Source of the DNA: Microbacterium sp.
Lineage (GTDB): Bacteria > Actinomycetota > Actinomycetes > Actinomycetales > Microbacteriaceae
Assembly (NCBI GenBank): GCA_031286555.1
Contig: JAITUD010000363.1
Location: 1 to 6,747, forward strand
Reading direction: 5' to 3'
Length of the DNA: 6,747 nucleotides
Shown: positions 1 through 5,280 of the stretch, piece by piece
How the letters are laid out: the number at the start of each line of letters is the position of its first letter
Numbering within the stretch: position 1 is the stretch's first letter
Notes under the pieces: generated by a model
Database searches by the model: none
What the model was told of the DNA's origin: nothing
What the model saw: only the letters and a program-made list of their open reading frames with translations
Position numbers and translations under genes: made by a program

Positions 1-775
1 CGCCGCGCTGCACGATCCGCACATCGTGCGACTCCGCACCCGCGTGCACGTCGGCGACGGCATCGGAGACGATGTCGAGCAGCTCGATCTGCTCGGTGCG
101 CAGCTGCACGGCGCCGGAGGTCAGCTTGGAGAGCTCGAACAGGTCGTCCACCATCCGGCTCATCGTCTCGACCTGCGCGCGCACCTCGCCGGCGTAGCGC
201 TCGGGATGCGCCGAGGCGCCGTCCTCGATGGCTTCGGACAGCGCACGCACCGCGGTCAGCGGCGTCCTGAGGTCGTGCGAGATCCAGGCGAAGAAGCGCC
301 GACGGGCCGAGTCCAGCTGTTCGAGCTCCGAGCGGGCGGCGTGCAGGCGGGCGGACACCTCCGCCAGCTCGGCAGACAGCGCGGTGAACTCGCGCATGCC
401 CTGCGGATCGGGGGCGACGACATCCCCCTCCCCCACCCGTCGCATCGCCGCGGTGATCCTCGACAGCCGTCCGCGAATGATGCGCGCCACCACCCAGGCG
501 GCGGCGAGGCTGAACAGCAGCGAGATGCCGATCACCCACACCAGCACGCTGAGGTCGTGCGGCGAGATGTACATCTCGAGCGAGATCGCCAGCACCGACA
601 GCGTCATCGACATGGCAGCGACGGAAGCCAGCACCAGCAGCTGCACCAGCAGGGTGGCGCGGCGCATCGCTCGCAGGGCGAGCAGACCGAGCGCAGAGAC
701 GACCGCCGTGCACACCAGGCTGGTGCCCGCGATGAGCAGCACATCGGTGGTGCCGAGAGGCATCATCCCTGTCAT
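1..775 (-). CDS. Sensor histidine kinase, HAMP + HisKA (3' end cut by window)
   Basis: This is a membrane histidine kinase whose partner is the response regulator encoded just upstream. Reading leftward from the ATG at 775-773 gives 258 open codons to the window edge. Three membrane segments are visible (about residues 11-35, 41-66 and 77-100). The RAMRR loop between the first two is positive, so the N-terminus should be outside and the only other outer loop is about ten residues (EMYISPHDLS). A HAMP-like linker follows (about 100-150), then a HisKA domain with H-box FFAWISHDLRTPLTAVRAL and phosphoacceptor His167. The window ends after the dimerisation helices, so the N/G boxes of the ATPase domain are not seen. 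The start overlaps the regulator stop by one base (TGATG), and a GGGAG lies nine bases upstream. ATGs at codons 4 and 5 are less well placed. Family assignment is firm; the signal is unknown. Confidence 0.93.
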   Translation of the reverse strand, partial: MTGMMPLGTTDVLLIAGTSLVCTAVVSALGLLALRAMRRATLLVQLLVLASVAAMSMTLSVLAISLEMYISPHDLSVLVWVIGISLLFSLAAAWVVARIIRGRLSRITAAMRRVGEGDVVAPDPQGMREFTALSAELAEVSARLHAARSELEQLDSARRRFFAWISHDLRTPLTAVRALSEAIEDGASAHPERYAGEVRAQVETMSRMVDDLFELSKLTSGAVQLRTEQIELLDIVSDAVADVHAGAESHDVRIVQRG

Positions 776-1470
776 CAGTCCGCGCTCCCGCTCACCGAGA
801 ACCGATATCCGGCGCCCCACTCGGTGCGCAGGTACCTGGGCTCACGAGGATCGGCCTCGATCTTCTCGCGCAGCCGGCGCACGTGCACGGTGACGGTGGA
901 CGCGTCGCCGGCCGTCCAGCCCCACACCTCGCGCAGGATCTCCTCACGGGGCAGAGTGCGGTCGGGGTTGCCGACCAGGAAGACGAGCAGCTCGTACTCG
1001 CGGCCGGTCAGCGAGATCTCCGCACCGCGCACGCGTGCCCGACGCCTGGCCGCGTCGATCTCGAAGTCTCCTGCGGCGAACGCCGCCTGTGCCGGGGCCG
1101 CCTTCGTGCGCCGCACCAGTGCGTCGGCGCGCAGCGCCAGCTCGCGCAGCGCGAACGGCTTGGACACGTAGTCGTCCGCTCCGGATTCGAGACCCTCGAT
1201 GCGCTGCTCGACGTCGCCGAGCGCGGTGAGCATCATGATCGGCACGCGGCTGCGCGAGCGGAGGTCGCGGCACAGCTCGTCGCCGCTGATTCCGGGAAGC
1301 ATCCGGTCGACGATGACCAGGTCGGGGATGCGCTCGCGCAGCGCCTCTCGGGCGGAGACTCCGTCGCCGTAGGCGTCGACGTCGTAACCGTGCCGGCCCA
1401 GATAGTCGCGCACCGCACCGCGGACGGTCGGGTCGTCCTCGACGACCACGACGTGAGTGGGCTGCTCCAT
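775..1470 (-). CDS. OmpR/PhoB-family response regulator
   Basis: This is a DNA-binding response regulator of 231 residues, a usual length for the family. The receiver domain (about 5-118) has the acidic pair Asp12/Asp13, the phosphoacceptor Asp55 in VDRMLPG, Thr82 and Lys104 in SKPF, so it should be phosphorylatable. The winged-helix output domain (about 133-228) has GREYELLVFL, the DNA-contact stretch ASTVTVHVRRLREKIE and the C-terminal wing hairpin ending GAGYRFSV. It is the first gene of a leftward operon with the histidine kinase and is transcribed divergently from the DM13/DoxX operon across a 143-base spacer, a usual layout for a regulator acting on its neighbour. No Shine-Dalgarno site precedes the ATG. 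A TAGCGT hexamer seven bases upstream would fit a leaderless transcript. The receptor-kinase pairing follows from gene order; the regulated genes are inferred. Confidence 0.96.
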   Translation of the reverse strand: MEQPTHVVVVEDDPTVRGAVRDYLGRHGYDVDAYGDGVSAREALRERIPDLVIVDRMLPGISGDELCRDLRSRSRVPIMMLTALGDVEQRIEGLESGADDYVSKPFALRELALRADALVRRTKAAPAQAAFAAGDFEIDAARRRARVRGAEISLTGREYELLVFLVGNPDRTLPREEILREVWGWTAGDASTVTVHVRRLREKIEADPREPRYLRTEWGAGYRFSVSGSAD

Positions 1471-1477
1471 GCCGACA

Positions 1478-1483
1478 ACGCTA
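1478..1483 (-). promoter_or_regulatory. Candidate -10 (TAGCGT), leaderless start of the regulator operon
   Basis: On the minus strand TAGCGT matches the actinobacterial TANNNT -10 pattern and is separated from the regulator ATG by seven bases. That would put the transcript start at or next to the start codon. There is no Shine-Dalgarno-like sequence before this ATG, consistent with a leaderless mRNA. No good -35 is seen at 16-19 bases, so this remains a weak prediction. Confidence 0.35.
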
Positions 1484-1548
1484 ATCGCGCGACGTCCGGG
1501 CGCCGAGGGTCCTTACGGTTCTGAAAGCTCCGTCCACCGGCATCCGCT

Positions 1549-1567
1549 TCGTTCCTAGCGTCGTTCC
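1549..1567. promoter_or_regulatory. Direct repeat TCGTTCC-N5-TCGTTCC, candidate regulator site
   Basis: Two identical 7-base copies (1549-1555 and 1561-1567) lie in the divergent spacer between the OmpR-type regulator and the DM13 lipoprotein gene, with a 12-base centre-to-centre distance. OmpR/PhoB-family dimers bind tandem half-sites about 10-12 bases apart, so spacing and position both fit. The five-base gap plus next base reads TAGCGT (1556-1561), the closest TANNNT -10-like hexamer to the rightward gene. If that is the promoter, binding would block it. If the promoter lies further up (TACGGT at 1514-1519), the role would differ. No experimental support; two 7-mers can also repeat by chance. 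Confidence 0.35.
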
Positions 1568-1601
1568 CACGCTTCGGATGCGGCATCCCGCCGCCCCGCG
1601 G

Positions 1602-1607
1602 AAGGAG
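1602..1607 (+). promoter_or_regulatory. Ribosome binding site AAGGAG deciding the lipoprotein start
   Basis: AAGGAG stands six bases before the ATG at 1614. This is the strongest Shine-Dalgarno site in the window. It selects 1614 over the in-frame upstream ATG at 1578, which would add twelve residues in front of the signal peptide and spoil it. Confidence 0.85.
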
Positions 1608-1613
1608 AACATC

Positions 1614-2066
1614 ATGCGCAGGACCCCTGTGATCGCGACCGCCCTGCTCGCCCTGGGGCTGGCTCTGGCCGGCTGCAGCTCGGCCGGCACGGCCGAGAAG
1701 GACAGCAAGCCGATGAGCGAGGAGGGCATGGCACCGACGTCGTCGCCCGACGACATGATGATGACGAAGGCCTCGGGCGAGTTCGAGGGGCTGAACGGCA
1801 AGACCGTGCAGGGCATGGTCGCCGTGGCGGACGGCAAGGTCGTGCTCTCGGGCTTCTCCTCCGACGAGGGCCCCGACCTGCACGTGTACCTGACGAACGG
1901 CACCGACGAGGCGGCCGTCGGCGCGGGCATGCTGGTGGATGCTGTGGCCTTCGACAAGGCGTCGCAGACGTTCATGCTCGACGGCGTCGACGCATCGAAG
2001 TACTCGTACGTCGTGATCCACTGCGACAAGGCGAAGGCCGTGTTCGGGGCGGCGAAGCTGTCATGA
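1614..2066 (+). CDS. DM13-domain lipoprotein, putative envelope electron-transfer protein
   Basis: This is a 150-residue exported lipoprotein. The signal peptide is residues 1-20 with lipobox LALAGC, so Cys21 should be lipidated and the protein anchored on the outer face of the membrane. A short linker (22-54) is rich in Met and acidic residues, including PMSEEGM and DDMMM. Residues 55-150 match the DM13 domain: GEFEGLNGKTVQG, GPDLHVYLTNG, DGVDASKYSYVVIHCDK and the end VFGAAKL. DM13 is known from animal and bacterial surface proteins and is predicted to act in electron transfer through a near-invariant Cys, here Cys137. No cofactor has been shown that I can cite. Its stop overlaps the ATG of the DoxX-family gene by four bases (ATGA), so the two are translationally coupled. 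The linker could bind a metal, but this is speculation. Confidence 0.92.
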   Translation: MRRTPVIATALLALGLALAGCSSAGTAEKDSKPMSEEGMAPTSSPDDMMMTKASGEFEGLNGKTVQGMVAVADGKVVLSGFSSDEGPDLHVYLTNGTDEAAVGAGMLVDAVAFDKASQTFMLDGVDASKYSYVVIHCDKAKAVFGAAKLS

Positions 2067-2521
2067 CCCGCGGCGCGGCTCTGGCCGGGCCCGTCCTCGG
2101 CGGCGCCGCCAGGGTCGCCGTCGGCGTGCTGTGGCTGCTCGAGGGCATCGAGAAGTACCGCGCAGGCTTCGGCGCATCCGACATCCTGCTCGTCGCCGAC
2201 GGCGCCGCGCGCAACCCTCGCACACCGTGGTGGTTCGGCCCGCTGGATGCCGGGATGCAGGCGTTCCCCGCACTGTTCGGGCTCGTGATCCCGGCGCTGG
2301 AGGTGCTGCTGGGCGTCGCGCTGATCACCGGACTGCTCACCAGGCTCGCCGCGCTGGTGTCGATCGCGACGCTGATGCTCTACTGGGGCTCGGATCAGCT
2401 CGTCGACCAGTACCCGGTGATGGTGCTGCTGAGCGCGGTCGCGCTGGCCGCGCCGGGCGCGGGGAGGTACGGGGTGGGGATGCTGGGGCGGATCAGGAAG
2501 CCCGCCGCTCCCGCCAGCTGA
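2063..2521 (+). CDS. DoxX-family integral membrane protein
   Basis: This 152-residue membrane protein has four predicted helices (about 11-30, 68-88, 94-110 and 117-132), the DoxX fold and length. Family-like features are the first helix ending in GVLWLLEGIEKY and the helix pair around PALEVLLGVALITGLLTRLAAL. A hydrophilic loop (about 36-66) with NPRTPWWFGPLD joins helices 1 and 2. DoxX/DoxD proteins include the small subunit of archaeal thiosulfate:quinone oxidoreductase and mycobacterial DoxX linked to thiol/oxidative-stress complexes. Most bacterial members have no assigned reaction. Coupling by ATGA overlap to the DM13 lipoprotein suggests the two work together in membrane-side redox chemistry, perhaps passing electrons between quinone and the lipoprotein; this is inference. 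Its 3' end overlaps the convergent DUF1992 gene by 29 bases. No partner large subunit is in the window. Confidence 0.88.
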   Translation: MTRGAALAGPVLGGAARVAVGVLWLLEGIEKYRAGFGASDILLVADGAARNPRTPWWFGPLDAGMQAFPALFGLVIPALEVLLGVALITGLLTRLAALVSIATLMLYWGSDQLVDQYPVMVLLSAVALAAPGAGRYGVGMLGRIRKPAAPAS

Positions 2522-2939
2522 CGACCTCGGCGTCGACATCACGCGTCCTGGTCACCACCGGCGGCCCGCCCATGAGCTGCCGCCGCGCGTCGATCACGCG
2601 CTTGTTGAAGTCCTCGAGATGTGCGCGCACGTCCTCCTCGCGCCTGAACGCATCGAGGGTCGCCTGCATCTCGCGGTCCTCGGCGCGCAGCAGGATCGCC
2701 GGCGGGCCGAGCCCGGTGAGGGTCTCGGTCTCGATCTTGCGGCGGATCCACCAGTCCGGGTCGTGGTGCGTGCCGAGCCCCTCGATGGGCTTGCCTGCTC
2801 CGGGCAGGTTGTCGAAAGCGCCCTGCCTGATCGCGATCTGGATCGCCGTCTCGACCTGCTCGGCCATGTTCTGCGCGTTCAGCGCCGACCCGCGCGCACC
2901 GGATGCCGCAGCATCCGCTTCATCCTTCGGCTCCGTCAT
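2493..2939 (-). CDS. DUF1992 (DnaJC28-conserved domain) protein
   Basis: This is a 148-residue soluble protein of the DUF1992 family, the domain conserved in DnaJ homologue subfamily C member 28, here without a J domain as is usual in bacteria. The diagnostic signature is AFDNLPGAGKPIEGL (residues 41-55), followed by DPDWWIRRKIETE (60-72). Before it lies a charged low-complexity N-terminus (1-20), then the helix AEQVETAIQIAIRQG. After it comes a charged helical stretch (about 84-120) ending NKRVIDARRQL. Molecular function is unknown. The start has a good GGAGGT site. It lies 37 bases downstream of the VOC gene on the same strand and is probably cotranscribed with it. The last nine codons and stop are antisense to the end of doxX. 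Family call is firm. Confidence 0.92.
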   Translation of the reverse strand: MTEPKDEADAAASGARGSALNAQNMAEQVETAIQIAIRQGAFDNLPGAGKPIEGLGTHHDPDWWIRRKIETETLTGLGPPAILLRAEDREMQATLDAFRREEDVRAHLEDFNKRVIDARRQLMGGPPVVTRTRDVDAEVVSWRERRAS

Positions 2940-2944
2940 CGTGC

Positions 2945-2950
2945 ACCTCC
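2945..2950 (-). promoter_or_regulatory. Ribosome binding site GGAGGT for the DUF1992 gene
   Basis: On the minus strand GGAGGT lies five bases before the ATG at 2939. It sits in the 37-base gap after the VOC gene and supports independent initiation within a shared transcript. Confidence 0.8.
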
Positions 2951-2976
2951 GATACCGCCAGCCTACGTCGCCTTCC

Positions 2977-3849
2977 TCAGCCGACGGATGCCCGCAGCAG
3001 GTTGTCCCACGGATCGTCGAAGCTCACGGTGCGGCCGTCGTCACGCACGGCGAAGCCGTGGTCGCGCAGCCTCTCGGTCAGCGCGCCGAGCGCATCCGCA
3101 TCAGGGACTGTGAGGTCGACGAGGCCCAGGCCGAGTGCCGGCATCCTTCGTCCTGCGCCGCGCGATTCCCACACGTTCATGGCCATGTGGTGGTGGTACC
3201 CGCCCGCGCTGACGAACAGGGCGCTCTCACCGAGCGACGCCGTCGCGTCGAAGCCCAGCGCGTCGACGTAGAAGCTGCGTGCCGTCGCGACGTCCCCCAC
3301 CGACAGGTGCACGTGACCGACCGATGCCGCGTCCTGAGCCGTCGACCCCTCGATGACGGCCTCGGTGAGGTGCTCGCCGAGGTAGGCGTTCGGGTCGAGG
3401 TGCAGCGTGGCCATCTCGACCTGCCCGTGCGTCCACGACCACTCGGTGCGGGCGCGATCCCAGTACAGCTCGACGCCGTTGCCCTCCGGATCGGTGAAGT
3501 AGAAGGCCTGGCTGACCAGGTGATCCGCACTCCCGGTGAACGTGCCGGGCGCGTGCCGGGCCACCGAGTACAGCGCGGCGGCGAGCGCCGCCTGCGACTC
3601 GAAGAGGATGGCCGTGTGGTACAGCCCGGCGGAGCCGGATGCCGCGTGCCGCAGCCCCGGCTCGTGCCGCAGCACGACGATCGGAACGCCCGCACGGCCG
3701 AGCGTCACTGCGTCCCCCTCTGCTCCGAGCACCTGCAGTGTGACGACGTCGCGGTAGTAGCGGGTCATCGCGTCGAGGTCGCCCACGAACAGCGTCACCG
3801 CGCCCATGCGGGTGGCGTCTGCGAGGCGGTCGGATGCGGGTGCGGCCAT
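2977..3849 (-). CDS. Two-domain VOC protein, CatE-like extradiol dioxygenase/glyoxalase superfamily
   Basis: This 290-residue cytoplasmic protein is built from two vicinal-oxygen-chelate modules (about 15-133 and 176-288). The first has a complete-looking metal triad: His78 in LYHTAILF, His110 in ADHLVSQAFY and Glu127 in DPEGNGVELYWDR. The second has GHVHLSVGD (His179/His181), FYVDALGFD and GGYHHHMAMNVW (219-221), but its final strand reads DDPWDNLLRASVG with no Glu in the ligand position. This layout resembles Bacillus CatE (catechol 2,3-dioxygenase), from memory. A Fe(II) or Mn(II) ring-cleaving dioxygenase is plausible, but substrate cannot be told from sequence and VOC members also include glyoxalases and thiol transferases. 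Start chosen at ATG 3849, the furthest upstream ATG consistent with family length. Its ribosome site is weak, and ATG 3807 is a possible alternative. It heads a probable operon with the DUF1992 gene and is divergent from the MATE gene. Confidence 0.88.
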   Translation of the reverse strand: MAAPASDRLADATRMGAVTLFVGDLDAMTRYYRDVVTLQVLGAEGDAVTLGRAGVPIVVLRHEPGLRHAASGSAGLYHTAILFESQAALAAALYSVARHAPGTFTGSADHLVSQAFYFTDPEGNGVELYWDRARTEWSWTHGQVEMATLHLDPNAYLGEHLTEAVIEGSTAQDAASVGHVHLSVGDVATARSFYVDALGFDATASLGESALFVSAGGYHHHMAMNVWESRGAGRRMPALGLGLVDLTVPDADALGALTERLRDHGFAVRDDGRTVSFDDPWDNLLRASVG

Positions 3850-3905
3850 GCCTGGTGCAACGTGCCACGGGCAGAGCGCATTCCGGCATCCCGTACTGCC
3901 CGGCT

Positions 3906-3933
3906 CCTGAGCGAGCGAAGCGAGACGAAGGGG
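3906..3933 (+). repeat. Probable dispersed GAGCGAGCGAAGCGAGACGAAG-type repeat
   Basis: The stretch reads CCTGAGCGAGCG followed by AAGCGAGACGAAGGGG, built from near-repeats of GAGC/GAAGC/GAGAC with CCT and AGG ends that can pair. I recall near-identical sequences scattered between genes of many high-GC actinobacteria; they show up in spurious translations as SERSETKG or FVSLRSLRS. Only one copy lies in this window, so its repetitive nature is from memory and not shown here. It fills much of the 90-base divergent spacer between the VOC and MATE genes. Its 3' end (AAGGGG) stands six bases before the MATE ATG and may serve as its ribosome site. Confidence 0.6.
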
Positions 3934-3939
3934 CATGGG

Positions 3940-5271
3940 ATGATCGAGACCGTGCCCACCACGCCGCTGAACCGCGAGATCCTGCGGCTCGCCGTCCCCG
4001 CGCTCGGGGCGCTGGTCGCCGAACCGCTGTTCCTCATCGTCGACGCCGCGCTGGTCGGACACCTCGGCACCGTGCCGCTCGCCGGTCTCGGCATCGCCAG
4101 CGCAGTGCTGCAGACGATCGTCGGCCTGATGGTGTTCCTCGCCTACTCGACGACGCCCGCCGTCGCCCGCCGCTTCGGCGCAGGCAAGCCCGGCGACGCG
4201 GTCTCTGCCGGCATCGACGGCATGTGGCTCGCGCTGGGCCTCGGCGCGGTCCTCGCCGTCGTCGGCGCGCTCGCCTCGCCCTGGCTGGTCTCCCTGTTCG
4301 GAGCATCCGAGGCCGTGGCATCCGAAGCGCGCATCTACCTCTCCATCTCGATGTGGGGCCTGCCCGCGATGCTCATCGTGTTCGCGGCCACCGGTCTGCT
4401 GCGCGGCATGCAGAACACGGTCACCCCGCTCTGGATCGCCGGCCTCGGCTTCGCCGCGAACGCCCTGCTGAACTGGCTGTTCATCTACGGGTTCGGGTGG
4501 GGCATCGCCGGCTCCGCCTTCGGCACCGTGCTCGCCCAGTGGGGCATGGTCGGCGCGTACGCCCTCGTCGTGCAGCGTCTCGCCCGCCGGCACGGCGCCT
4601 CGCTGCGCGCGCACCGTGACGGCATCCGCGGCACGGCCCGCTCCGGCGGCTGGCTGTTCCTGCGCACCGTCAGCCTGCGCGTCGCCCTGCTCGCCACCGT
4701 CGGAGTCGCCACCGGCATCGGCACCGACGAGCTCGCCGGCTGGCAGATCGTGTTCACCATGTTCTCCACGGCAGCCTTCGCCCTCGATGCACTCGCCATC
4801 GCGGCGCAGGCACTGATCGGCAAGTCCCTCGGTGCGGGCGATGAAGCCGAGGTGCACCATGTGCTGCGCCGCACCGTCGCCTGGGGCGCCTGGTTCGGCG
4901 TCGTCGTCGGCGCCGTCGTCGCCGCGCTCTCCGGTGTGCTCGGCCTGCTGTTCACCGGCGACCCCACCATCGCCGCGCTCATCCAGCCCGCCCTCATCGT
5001 GCTCGCGATCGCCCAGCCGATCGCGGGCGTCGTGTTCGTGCTCGACGGCGTGCTGATGGGTGCCAACGATGCGAAGTACCTCGCGATCGTCGGCGTCCTC
5101 AACCTGGTGCCCTTCCTGCCCACCCTCTGGATCATCGCCGCCACCGGAGTCTCCGGCACCGCCGGCCTGGTCTGGCTCGCGGTCGCATTCTTCGGCGTCT
5201 ACCTGCTCGCCCGCCTCGGCACGCTCGGCTGGCGGGTCAGGACGGATGCCTGGATGCAGGTGCCCGCCTGA
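3940..5271 (+). CDS. MATE-family efflux transporter, DinF-like
   Basis: This is a 443-residue inner-membrane multidrug/toxin exporter of the MATE family, expected to couple efflux to Na+ or H+ entry. It has the family length and about twelve hydrophobic segments in two six-helix halves (about 14-215 and 235-435). Helix 1 carries the conserved acidic residue Asp35 in FLIVDAALVGHLG, and helix 5 has NALLNWLFIYGFG with Asn174 and Asn178 where DinF-type members carry cation-site residues. Other family marks are TGLLRGMQNTVTPLW (151-165), FALDALAIAAQALIGKSLGAG (280-300) and the helix-10 stretch GVVFVLDGVLMGANDAKY (363-380). The start is ATG 3940 with AAGGGG six bases upstream; GTG 3952 is an alternative. 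Substrate is unknown. It is a single-gene unit: divergent from the VOC gene and ending nine bases from the convergent membrane-protein gene, with no convincing terminator seen between them. Confidence 0.95.
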   Translation: MIETVPTTPLNREILRLAVPALGALVAEPLFLIVDAALVGHLGTVPLAGLGIASAVLQTIVGLMVFLAYSTTPAVARRFGAGKPGDAVSAGIDGMWLALGLGAVLAVVGALASPWLVSLFGASEAVASEARIYLSISMWGLPAMLIVFAATGLLRGMQNTVTPLWIAGLGFAANALLNWLFIYGFGWGIAGSAFGTVLAQWGMVGAYALVVQRLARRHGASLRAHRDGIRGTARSGGWLFLRTVSLRVALLATVGVATGIGTDELAGWQIVFTMFSTAAFALDALAIAAQALIGKSLGAGDEAEVHHVLRRTVAWGAWFGVVVGAVVAALSGVLGLLFTGDPTIAALIQPALIVLAIAQPIAGVVFVLDGVLMGANDAKYLAIVGVLNLVPFLPTLWIIAATGVSGTAGLVWLAVAFFGVYLLARLGTLGWRVRTDAWMQVPA

Positions 5272-5280
5272 CCCGACCGA

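Noticed and set aside
26..1171. Long rightward open frame of 381 codons antisense to the kinase and regulator genes
   Set aside because: Arg/Gln/His-rich translation with no domain; it is the mirror of strongly biased codons in two clear signalling genes on the other strand.
1540..1581. Inverted repeat GCATCCG...CGGATGC in the divergent spacer
   Set aside because: The arms contain the hexamer that is overrepresented throughout the window and are 28 bases apart, so chance pairing is likely.
2131..3939. Rightward open frame continuous upstream of the MATE gene, suggesting a 1046-residue fusion
   Set aside because: The upstream 600 residues are low-complexity and run antisense to the VOC and DUF1992 genes. 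MATE family length, ATG 3940 and AAGGGG place the real start there.
3850..4860. Leftward extension of the VOC gene to 627 residues
   Set aside because: The added part is antisense to the MATE gene, charged and low-complexity, with no VOC-like sequence. The family length fits a start at 3849.
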